Below, piece after piece: positions 56,348-64,000 of a stretch of 64,000 nt of DNA (positions within the stretch are counted from its first letter, which is position 1; every line of letters starts with the position of its first letter). The translations under genes were made by a program, and so were the position numbers. The DNA lies in NCBI GenBank assembly GCA_003282945.1, contig QBYG01000004.1, positions 17,930 to 81,929 on the forward strand, in the 5' to 3' direction. Under the pieces are notes generated by a model. It saw nothing but the letters and a program-made list of their open reading frames with translations, did no database searches and was not told the DNA's origin. The stretch comes from Pelagibacteraceae bacterium AG-325-E23. Its GTDB lineage: Bacteria > Pseudomonadota > Alphaproteobacteria > Pelagibacterales > Pelagibacteraceae.

Positions 56348-57717
56348 CTATTTATAATATTTTTAACTAAAGATTTAAGCTCTTGAGAATTTCTAATGTT
56401 ATATCTAGTTTTGTTACTTTTTTTATCTTTATATGCTGTTTGATTAATTTTTATATCAAATACTGATATTATTCCGGTATTTATATTTTTATCAATTTTA
56501 AAATACATCATATTTATATCCTTCAATCTGTCTAACTTTACTTGAAATTTTTTAGCAAACTCTTTTTTATTTTTTATTTGTAAAGAATTTGATGAATGAA
56601 ATATTATGTCACCACTTTCTTGTTTATATTTTATTTCAGTTTTAATTTGGCCAATTTCACCAACATTGAATAAAATTTCACTTAAATTAATAGTTTTTTG
56701 GCTTACATTTAAACTTATGTTACCGCTTCTTATAAGTTCGTGCTCTATATCATTTAAAATTAATTTGATATCTCCATTTACATTACCTAACAAATCAGGT
56801 TTTAAGTTTAATATAGAAAACAATAATTCATCTACCAAAAAATTTAGATTTCGCTTATTCAAAGTAATATTCGAATTAAGATAAAAAGGTGATAACTCAA
56901 TTGTTGAATTAATTTTTATATCATTATTATTTTGCGGAGATTTTAAAGAAATAATATTATTTTTTAATTGGTATCCTATTTCAATATTCTGACTTAGGAA
57001 ATTGAGTGAAGTCGCACCTTCAAAACTAGAATTATTTTCATATTTTAATTCATTTTTTATCAAAATGTTTGGTTCTTTAAAATCTATTTCTATTTGTGAA
57101 TTCATTTGAGAATTGTATTTTTTTTTCCAAAATGATTTAAAATTTAAATCAAACAAATTGCCTTTGATATTTAATTTTTTGAAATCATCTTGTCTAGATG
57201 TAGTAAAATTAATTTTTTCGATAGGAGATATAATTAAAGTTTCATCTTTCTCATCGACTACAAATATTTTACTTTTTTTAATATAAATTGCCTTACTTTC
57301 ACTATTATGAAAATAATTTCTTAAAACGTTATATTCTTTTTTTTTTATTAAAAAATTTGTATTTTGTATTTCTAATTTTTCAAAGTTTATTTTAGATTTT
57401 GGATATAAACTATTAGAGCTCATAAATACTTTTAAGTTTTTTATATAAAATGAAATACTTTCATTATTGTTTTCATCTATTGATAATGATGAATCGCTAA
57501 TTAATAAATGAGGCTTTGGAAGTAATTGATACTTTATGTCACCATTTATCTTTAAGTTAATATTAAAATCAGATGAAAACTTACTTTCAATGATGTTTTC
57601 TATACTTTTATAATTAAATAAAACTGGTATTGATAAATAAATGCCAAATAAAATACACAATGCAACTAATAAAAAAATGAACTTAACAAATACCGACACT
57701 TTCAATTTTTTAATCAT
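56344..57717 (-). CDS. AsmA-like envelope protein
   Basis: A 457-residue protein with one N-terminal membrane helix ([19 protein letters not shown]) and a beta-rich periplasmic part. The early [15 protein letters not shown] and the [16 protein letters not shown] segment are typical of AsmA-family N-termini, and repeated strand pairs follow. AsmA-like proteins help lipid transport and outer-membrane homeostasis. A 36-base gap separates it from the divergent uvrD. Conservation is weak, so the family is by pattern. Confidence 0.72.
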   Translation of the reverse strand: MIKKLKVSVFVKFIFLLVALCILFGIYLSIPVLFNYKSIENIIESKFSSDFNINLKINGDIKYQLLPKPHLLISDSSLSIDENNNESISFYIKNLKVFMSSNSLYPKSKINFEKLEIQNTNFLIKKKEYNVLRNYFHNSESKAIYIKKSKIFVVDEKDETLIISPIEKINFTTSRQDDFKKLNIKGNLFDLNFKSFWKKKYNSQMNSQIEIDFKEPNILIKNELKYENNSSFEGATSLNFLSQNIEIGYQLKNNIISLKSPQNNNDIKINSTIELSPFYLNSNITLNKRNLNFLVDELLFSILNLKPDLLGNVNGDIKLILNDIEHELIRSGNISLNVSQKTINLSEILFNVGEIGQIKTEIKYKQESGDIIFHSSNSLQIKNKKEFAKKFQVKLDRLKDINMMYFKIDKNINTGIISVFDIKINQTAYKDKKSNKTRYNIRNSQELKSLVKNIINS

Positions 57718-57753
57718 TGATCCAATATCGCTTAAATTGAAAAAAAATAAACG

Positions 57754-59781
57754 ATGAATTTAGATTATTTAACAAATCTTAACGAAAGCCAGGAAGAAGC
57801 GGTATTATATTTGAATGGACCTCTTTTAATTGTTGCGGGAGCCGGCTCAGGAAAAACCAGAGTTCTTACAGCTAGAATTGCACATATTGTTAAACAACAT
57901 AAAGCATTTCCCAACCAAGTTTTAGCAGTAACATTTACAAATAAAGCTGCAAAAGAAATGCAATTAAGAGTCTTTAAATTCTTAAGAAAAGAGGCAACGG
58001 GTCTTCCCTGGTTAGGAACTTTTCACTCTATTAGTGCAAAAATATTAAGAAAACATGCAGAAGCGGCCGGATTAAAATCCAATTTTTCAATTATTGATCA
58101 GGATGACCAGGTAAGATTAATAAAAAATATTTGTAAATCTGAAAATATAGATACAAAAAAGATATCCCCAAAATATATTTTAGCAGTCATTGATAAATGG
58201 AAGAATAAAGGGTTTTACCCTGAAGAAGTTGTACTCAAACGTAAAGACATACTAGAAAAAAGTTTTCTTGGAATTTATAAAATTTATCAACAAAAATTAA
58301 TAGATTTAAACGCTGCAGATTTTAGTGATTTAATACTTCACACTGTTAAAATCTTTGAAAGACATAGAGATATATCAAAAATGTATTCAAAAAAGTTTAA
58401 ATACATTTTAGTTGATGAATATCAGGATACAAACTTTATTCAAAGCGAGTGGCTTAAGTTTCTAGCAGAACATAACCAAAATATTTGCTGTGTGGGAGAT
58501 GATGATCAATCAATATATAGCTGGAGGGGAGCAGAAATTAAAAATTTTCTTCAATTTGAAAATGTTTACAAAAATACAAAAATTATTAGATTAGAAAAAA
58601 ATTATAGATCTACTCAAAATATTTTAAATGTAGCATCTAATATTATTGAAAATAATCAAAATAGAGTTGGAAAAAAACTTTTTACAGATCAAGAAGATGG
58701 TGAACTTGTAACTTTAAACTGTTTTAGAAATGTAAAAGATGAGGCAACTGAAATAGGTTCTAATATTGAAGATTTTAAAAATAAATTTTCATTAAACGAA
58801 GTTGCAATTCTTGTGAGAGCTATTTTTCAAACCAGAGAATTTGAAGAAAGATTTTTAAAAATTGGTGTTCCATATAGAATTATTGGAGGTATTAAATTTT
58901 ATGAAAGAGCAGAGGTAAAAGATTGTGTTGCGTACTTAAAAACAGTTTTTCAACCTCAAGATGACTTAGCGTTTGAGAGAATTTTAAATGTTCCAAAAAG
59001 ATCTATTGGGGATACTACTGTAAAAGCTATTAATAATTTTGCAAAATTAAATAAATGCTCATTAGAAGTTGCTTCAAAATATTTAATTGAACAGAACAAA
59101 ATTAAACCTAAAACAAAATTAGGTTTAAATTCCCTGCTAAATCTTTTAGCTAAATGGAGAAATGATTTAAAGAGTAAAATAAATCACAACAAGCTATTAC
59201 AAACAATTCTTGATGAGTCTGGATATAGTGAAATGCTTAAAAATAAGAAAGATTTAGAAAATGAAAATAGATTAGAAAATATAAAAGAATTATTAAATGC
59301 AATGAAAGAATTTGATAATTTAGAAAGTTTTTTAGAACATGTCGCACTTGCAACCTCCTTAGACCAAGATTGGCAGAGTGAAAAAGTCAATTTGATGACA
59401 ATACACGCATCAAAGGGTTTAGAATTTGATGTCGTATTCTTACCTGGATGGGAAGAAGGTTTATTTCCACATCAGAAAAGTATTGAGGAAAAAGGCGAAA
59501 GTGGTTTAGAGGAAGAGAGAAGATTGGCTTATGTTGCGATTACTAGGGCAAAAAAGCTTGCTAAAATATCGTTTTCTATGAACAGGTTTTATCAAGGAGA
59601 CTGGATAGACAGTATGGCATCAAGGTTTGTGGATGAGCTTCCAGATGAATATATTAAAAAGAATAATAATTTTATAGATGAAAAAGAAGAAGATTTTGAA
59701 TTTAACCAAGATATAGATTTCGATAGTGATAGTGAATTTAGGAGTCCTGGTTGGATACGATATCAAAAAAAGTTAAAATGA
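57754..59781 (+). CDS. uvrD: UvrD/PcrA-type DNA helicase II
   Basis: A 675-residue superfamily 1A helicase. It has NESQEEAVLYLNGPLLIVAGAGSGKT (Q motif and Walker A, residues 8-33), VTFTNKAAKEM, TFHSISAKILR, LVDEYQDTN (Walker B), VGDDDQSIYSWRGA and, later, MTIHASKGLEFDVVF and YVAITRAKK. It removes UvrABC-cut DNA and displaces RecA. It overlaps the aminopeptidase gene by four bases (ATGA). Confidence 0.94.
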   Translation: MNLDYLTNLNESQEEAVLYLNGPLLIVAGAGSGKTRVLTARIAHIVKQHKAFPNQVLAVTFTNKAAKEMQLRVFKFLRKEATGLPWLGTFHSISAKILRKHAEAAGLKSNFSIIDQDDQVRLIKNICKSENIDTKKISPKYILAVIDKWKNKGFYPEEVVLKRKDILEKSFLGIYKIYQQKLIDLNAADFSDLILHTVKIFERHRDISKMYSKKFKYILVDEYQDTNFIQSEWLKFLAEHNQNICCVGDDDQSIYSWRGAEIKNFLQFENVYKNTKIIRLEKNYRSTQNILNVASNIIENNQNRVGKKLFTDQEDGELVTLNCFRNVKDEATEIGSNIEDFKNKFSLNEVAILVRAIFQTREFEERFLKIGVPYRIIGGIKFYERAEVKDCVAYLKTVFQPQDDLAFERILNVPKRSIGDTTVKAINNFAKLNKCSLEVASKYLIEQNKIKPKTKLGLNSLLNLLAKWRNDLKSKINHNKLLQTILDESGYSEMLKNKKDLENENRLENIKELLNAMKEFDNLESFLEHVALATSLDQDWQSEKVNLMTIHASKGLEFDVVFLPGWEEGLFPHQKSIEEKGESGLEEERRLAYVAITRAKKLAKISFSMNRFYQGDWIDSMASRFVDELPDEYIKKNNNFIDEKEEDFEFNQDIDFDSDSEFRSPGWIRYQKKLK

Positions 59782-61457
59782 GTGCTGAAATAAATAATAT
59801 TATTTTTTCAAATAATTTAGATGGATATATTTTACCGAAAAATGATAATTATTTTACTGAATATTCTAAATTAAATAATCTAAAATCGATTACAAAATTC
59901 TCAGGTTCGGCAGGCTTTGCAATTTTTTTGAAAAATAAAAAATATTTATTTGTTGATGGTAGATATACTATTCAAGCAGAAAAGGAATCAGGTAAAAAAT
60001 TTAAAATTTGTGAAATTCCATATGTATGGCCTAAAGATATTTTAAAGAAGCAAATTAAAATTGGATATGATCCTGATCTTTTTACTTGGTCAACTCTAAA
60101 AAAATATTTTGGAGAAAATTACAACTTGGTTCCATTAAATATTAAATTTGAAAATAAAAATAAGACTCAAAGTGATTATCCATTTTTTAGCTTAGATCCT
60201 GTTGTAACAGGTGAAAATATAAATAGAAAAATTAATCGATTAATTCAAATTATGAAAAAAAAGAAAATTGATTATACATTTATTAGTTCAGGTGAAAATG
60301 TTTGTTGGCTTCTAAACATCAGAGGTAGAGATCTTCCAAATTCTCCTGTTGCTAATTGTAAAATGATCATAACAAAAGATAGAAAAATCTATTTTTTTTC
60401 AAATCAAAGCAAAATTAAAAAAATAAAATTAAGTCTCCGAAAATTAAAAATATATTTTCTTGAAGAAAATAAAATTTTAAACTGTTTAGTCAGATTAAAA
60501 AAAGGGAATTTTTGTATTGATGGAAAAACTTGTTCAATTTTTGAAGAAAGCTTAATAAGCTACAAATTTAAGATAATTAATCGAGAAGACCCTATTTACA
60601 ATTTTAAATCTTTAAAAAATAAAATTGAGATTAAAAATATGATAAATGCACATATTGAAGATGGCGTTGCTTTAACAAAATTCTTATATTGGATTAAAAA
60701 TATTAAAATAAATAACCTGACAGAAAAAAAAATAGAAAGAAAATTAGAGAGTTTTAGAAAAAGTAGAAAAAACTATTTGTATCCAAGCTTTGATACAATT
60801 GCTGGATCTGGACCAAATGGAGCAATTATACATTATAGATCTGATAAATTTTCAAACAGAAAGTTAAATAAGGATGATTTATTATTACTTGATTCTGGTG
60901 GTCAATATAAGTGGGGAACAACAGATGTAACGAGGACAGTATGTTTTTCTAACGTCTCAAATAAAGTTAAAGATATATTTACCAGGGTTTTAAAAGGTCA
61001 TATTGCTGTTGCCTTAACAAATATAGATAAAGAGAGAAATGGCCATAATATTGATAAAATTGCTAGAAACAGCCTCAATTCTATTGGTCTAGATTATCGT
61101 CATGGAACAGGTCATGGAGTTGGAGCATTTCTTAATGTTCATGAAGGACCGCAAGGAATATCAAAAAATAATTACGTACAACTAAAAGAAGGAATGGTTT
61201 TAAGTAATGAACCTGGTTTTTATAAAAAAAATGAATTTGGAATAAGAATTGAAAATTTAGTTTTTATTAGAAAGATAAAGTCTAAGCTTATATTTGAAAA
61301 TCTAACAATGGCACCTATAGATACTGACCTAATTAACTTTAAAATGCTTAATAAAATGGAAAAGAATTATTTATTTAAATATCATTTTGATGTTTACAAT
61401 AATATTTCAATATTTTTAAATAAAAATGAGAAAAAATGGTTAGCTAAGCTAATTTAG
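59778..61457 (+). CDS. Xaa-Pro aminopeptidase (M24B), APP1-type
   Basis: A 559-residue metallo-aminopeptidase that removes an N-terminal residue before proline. The start ATG 59778 overlaps the uvrD stop as ATGA; an upstream start (59751) would extend it within uvrD. N-terminal creatinase-like domains come first, then the metal site: DSGGQYKWGTTDVTRT (two Asp), GTGHGVGAFLNVHE (His), NEPGFY (Glu) and RIENLVF (Glu). The long three-domain form is usual for this group. Confidence 0.92.
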   Translation: MSAEINNIIFSNNLDGYILPKNDNYFTEYSKLNNLKSITKFSGSAGFAIFLKNKKYLFVDGRYTIQAEKESGKKFKICEIPYVWPKDILKKQIKIGYDPDLFTWSTLKKYFGENYNLVPLNIKFENKNKTQSDYPFFSLDPVVTGENINRKINRLIQIMKKKKIDYTFISSGENVCWLLNIRGRDLPNSPVANCKMIITKDRKIYFFSNQSKIKKIKLSLRKLKIYFLEENKILNCLVRLKKGNFCIDGKTCSIFEESLISYKFKIINREDPIYNFKSLKNKIEIKNMINAHIEDGVALTKFLYWIKNIKINNLTEKKIERKLESFRKSRKNYLYPSFDTIAGSGPNGAIIHYRSDKFSNRKLNKDDLLLLDSGGQYKWGTTDVTRTVCFSNVSNKVKDIFTRVLKGHIAVALTNIDKERNGHNIDKIARNSLNSIGLDYRHGTGHGVGAFLNVHEGPQGISKNNYVQLKEGMVLSNEPGFYKKNEFGIRIENLVFIRKIKSKLIFENLTMAPIDTDLINFKMLNKMEKNYLFKYHFDVYNNISIFLNKNEKKWLAKLI

Positions 61458-63461
61458 TAATTTGAGCCATTCTTTTTGAGATAATATTTTTATTCCCAAT
61501 TCTTTAGCTTCTTGAACTTTTCGATTTGTTGGTTTTTCGCCTATTATTAAATATTTTAATTTTTTATTAACTGAACTTACAACAGATCCTGAATTCTCTT
61601 CAATTAAAGACTTTGCTTCAGCTCTACTCATATTTGATAATTTTCCAGTAAACATAAATGTATTATTTAAAAGTTTTCCATCTTTGTTTAGTTTGAGATC
61701 AGAAATATTTAAGAGTGAAGATAACTTATCAACTATTTTATAATTAGATTTATTTTCAAAAAATTTTTTTAATGAATTTATTTGAGTGTCGCCTATTCCA
61801 TCTATATTTATAAATTCATTCAAATTATTTTTATTTACGAAACTTAAAAAATTTTTTATCGACTTTGCATGTTCTGCTAAAAGTTTTGCATTTTCAATTC
61901 CAATATGTCTTATCCCTATAGCATACAAAAATTTATCTAAAGAAACTTTTTTGGATTGATCTATAGAATATTTTAAGTTTGAAACTGAGAGATCTCCCCA
62001 GCCTTCTAAATTTGATATTTTATTATAATCCAAATTATATATATCTTGTGGAAATCTAACTAAATTTAAATCCCAAAAATTTTCTACAACTTTTTTTCCA
62101 AGTCCATCAATATTCATTGCATCTTTGGATATAAAATGTTTAATTTTTTCAATTGCAATTTTTTCGCAATCATAACCCTCATTGGTACATCTTCTTACAG
62201 AATCATATTTCTTTGTTGTTTTATTGAATTCCTTTATTGTTTTTGAACCACAAGATGGACAATTATTAGGAAAAATAAATTTTTTTGATTTTTTTTCTCT
62301 TTTTTTAAGATCAACTAAAACAACATGGGGGATTACGTCACCTGCTCTCTCTACTTTTACAGTGTCACCAAGTCGTATATCTTTTCTAATTATTTCATCT
62401 TCATTGTGAAGCGTTGCATTTGAAACTACCACACCTCCAATATTTACTGGTTTTATTCTTGCTACTGGTGTTAAAGCGCCTGTTCTGCCAACCTGAATAT
62501 TTATGTCCTTTATTATAGAATATGCACTATCTGCTGAAAATTTATGAGCTATAGCCCACCTGGGAGAATTTGCTGTAAATCCTAATCTATTTTGAAGATC
62601 AAGATTATTGATTTTATAGACTAAACCATCAACGTCATACTTTAAATCAAATCTATCATTCTCAAATTTTTTGTGAAAACTTTCTAAATCTTTAATAGAT
62701 TTTAAAACTTTATTATGCTCATTTGTTTTAAAACCCCATTTTTTCAATGAAATTAAAAAATCAGACTGTCTATTTATTTTATCAATATCAAAATAACCAT
62801 AAGCATAAGCAACAAAGTTAAGCGGAATTTTTTTTGTTTCTAATGGATTTTTTTGTCTTAGAGAACCTGATGCTGCATTTCTAGGATTGGCAAAATCATT
62901 TTTTAACTTGTTAAAATCATGCTTTTCTATAAAAACCTCGCCTCTGATATCTATATCATTTGGGAAATCTTTATTAGTTATTTTCTGAGGTATATCTTTT
63001 ATGGTTTTTAAATTTTCAGTAATTACCTCACCAGTGGTACCATCTCCTCTTGAAGCACCCATGACTAATAATCCATTTTTGTAAGTTAATGAAGCTGAAA
63101 TTCCATCAATTTTTGGCTCAACGCTGTATTCTAATTCAATTTTTTTATTTAAATAATTAAATATTTTTTTTTCAAAATTTTCTAAGTCTTTAAAGTCAAA
63201 AGCATTTGCTAAAGATAACATTTTAACTCTATGCTTAGATTTAACAAAATTTTTTGAAGGAGTATATCCCAATGAATTTGATGGAGAAGATGTACTTTTT
63301 AAGTATGAATATTTCTTCTCTAAATTAAAAATTTCATTTTTTAATTGATCATACTCTTTGTCTGATATTTTTGGTGAACTATACTCAAAGTAATATTTAT
63401 TATGATTTTTTAGTTCATTTATTTTTCTTTTATAATATTTGCTAATTTCACTATCTTTCAT
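61449..63461 (-). CDS. ligA: NAD-dependent DNA ligase
   Basis: A 670-residue replicative ligase. The adenylation motif EYSVEPKIDG has active Lys117; the preceding KYYFEYSSPKISDKEYDQL is the Ia domain. The zinc finger holds four Cys (NCPSCGSK and RCTNEGYDCEK), helix-hairpin-helix repeats follow (ISNLEGWGDLSVSNL, LLAEHAKSIKN), and a BRCT domain ends it (TFMFTGKLSNMSRAEA). It seals Okazaki fragments and repair nicks. It precedes bamD by 6 bases in the opposite sense of the window. Confidence 0.96.
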   Translation of the reverse strand: MKDSEISKYYKRKINELKNHNKYYFEYSSPKISDKEYDQLKNEIFNLEKKYSYLKSTSSPSNSLGYTPSKNFVKSKHRVKMLSLANAFDFKDLENFEKKIFNYLNKKIELEYSVEPKIDGISASLTYKNGLLVMGASRGDGTTGEVITENLKTIKDIPQKITNKDFPNDIDIRGEVFIEKHDFNKLKNDFANPRNAASGSLRQKNPLETKKIPLNFVAYAYGYFDIDKINRQSDFLISLKKWGFKTNEHNKVLKSIKDLESFHKKFENDRFDLKYDVDGLVYKINNLDLQNRLGFTANSPRWAIAHKFSADSAYSIIKDINIQVGRTGALTPVARIKPVNIGGVVVSNATLHNEDEIIRKDIRLGDTVKVERAGDVIPHVVLVDLKKREKKSKKFIFPNNCPSCGSKTIKEFNKTTKKYDSVRRCTNEGYDCEKIAIEKIKHFISKDAMNIDGLGKKVVENFWDLNLVRFPQDIYNLDYNKISNLEGWGDLSVSNLKYSIDQSKKVSLDKFLYAIGIRHIGIENAKLLAEHAKSIKNFLSFVNKNNLNEFINIDGIGDTQINSLKKFFENKSNYKIVDKLSSLLNISDLKLNKDGKLLNNTFMFTGKLSNMSRAEAKSLIEENSGSVVSSVNKKLKYLIIGEKPTNRKVQEAKELGIKILSQKEWLKLLN

Positions 63462-63467
63462 TTATTT

Positions 63468-64000
63468 TTACTTAAATAAATCTTTAAGTTTTTTAAGTAA
63501 AGATTTTTGTTTTTTTAAATCTTTCTTTATATTAGTCTTTTTATAATTTGAATTTAATATTTTGTAAGATCTATCATACCAATCACTTGACTGATAATTG
63601 TAGCCAAGTAATGCTGAATATTTTTTGGCTTCATCTATTAGACCAAGCTTATAGTTTAACTCAACAAGTCTATATAAAGCTTCTTCAATAAAGATTGTAG
63701 TATCATATTTATTTACTATTTTTTTGTATCGGTTCATTGCTGGGATCCATTTTTCTCTATCTAAATAATAATTTGCTAAATATAATTCTTTGGAGGCAAG
63801 TATTTCCTCTATCAGCTCAAGTTTAAATGCTGCATCCTCAGCAAATTCAGTATTTGGAAATTCCTCAATTAATATGTTAAAATAATTTTTGGCTTTTATA
63901 ATTTCTCCCAGATCTTTTTTCTCATCAACTATTTGATTATAATGACATATTGCAATCAAATAATAGGCATAATCAGTGTTTGGATGGTTTTTATATTTAT
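63468..64000 (-). CDS. bamD: Outer membrane assembly factor BamD, C-terminal part (5' end outside window)
   Basis: The reading frame runs past the first internal ATG to the window edge (KNHPNTDYAYYLIAICHYNQ upstream), so the N-terminal lipoprotein signal lies outside. Visible TPR-like repeats are IIKAKNYFNILIEEFPNTEFAEDAAFK, ELYLANYYLDREKWIPAMNRYK and YDTTIFIEEALYRLVELNYKLGLIDEAKKY, in BamD order. BamD supports beta-barrel insertion with BamA. A lysine-rich tail (KKDLKKQKSLLKKLKDLFK) ends the protein. Confidence 0.87.
   Translation of the reverse strand, partial: KYKNHPNTDYAYYLIAICHYNQIVDEKKDLGEIIKAKNYFNILIEEFPNTEFAEDAAFKLELIEEILASKELYLANYYLDREKWIPAMNRYKKIVNKYDTTIFIEEALYRLVELNYKLGLIDEAKKYSALLGYNYQSSDWYDRSYKILNSNYKKTNIKKDLKKQKSLLKKLKDLFK

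Overview
The window is very AT-rich, almost gap-free bacterial DNA with tiny intergenic spaces, many 1-20 nt gene overlaps and convergent genes that share stop codons. Gene content and style fit a streamlined marine alphaproteobacterium of the SAR11 / Candidatus Pelagibacter type: proteorhodopsin, formate dehydrogenase, TRAP transport, NADP isocitrate dehydrogenase of the about 400-residue type, GAAC-N7-GAAC SOS boxes and a DksA of alphaproteobacterial type. This is inferred from content, not from a rRNA or marker tree. No tRNA, rRNA, CRISPR, insertion sequence or integrase was seen, and no gene-free stretch exceeds 300 bases; the longest, 214 bases, is upstream of proteorhodopsin.

Layout. 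2-6246: C1 and redox genes (3' part of formate dehydrogenase, MsrA, an MDR reductase, an EamA exporter, a GTG-start 59-residue membrane protein, a DAO-type oxidase, a PQQ sugar dehydrogenase and an SDR lacking the usual catalytic Tyr). 6257-13019: a light / photo-oxidative stress block: cryptochrome-photolyase, DUF393, a 42-residue DUF2256 zinc-ribbon protein, SDR, DUF3833 lipoprotein, cyclopropane synthase-like methyltransferase, DUF1365 and a COG2907 flavoprotein. 13019-19594: an EamA transporter, the PxpABC 5-oxoprolinase and a TRAP transporter, which together suggest scavenging of 5-oxoproline or a related acid. 19708-27596: TerC, then a long minus-strand run psd-pssA-glycosyltransferase-rlmE-guaB-TPR-guaA-VOC-panB; GuaB lacks its CBS module.

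27675-37792: icd, alaS, recA, a TolC-like channel, glycerate kinase, two GFA proteins and umuDC. Both recA and umuDC carry matching SOS operators. 37823-46870: a tightly packed nine-gene minus-strand operon encoding a GT39 transferase, a 41-residue membrane peptide, a GT2 transferase, DUF1800, Tat-exported DUF1501, a clan GH-A-like hydrolase, two secreted lyase-like jelly-roll proteins and an alginate-lyase-like protein. This looks like a surface-glycan building and trimming system and is the best candidate for something undescribed. 46950-50164: dksA, then GST, ferredoxin reductase and ferredoxin downstream of a blue-tuned proteorhodopsin. 50379-64000: propionyl-CoA synthetase, a dihydroorotase-family enzyme, YgfZ, a MazG-like protein, fumarase, an AsmA-like protein, UvrD, aminopeptidase P, LigA and the C-terminal part of BamD.

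Energy and carbon themes recur (formate, PQQ-linked sugar oxidation, proteorhodopsin, 5-oxoproline, propionate), beside defences against light and oxidants (photolyase, MsrA, GST, SOS polymerase). Gene identities come from reading motifs by eye; no database search was run.
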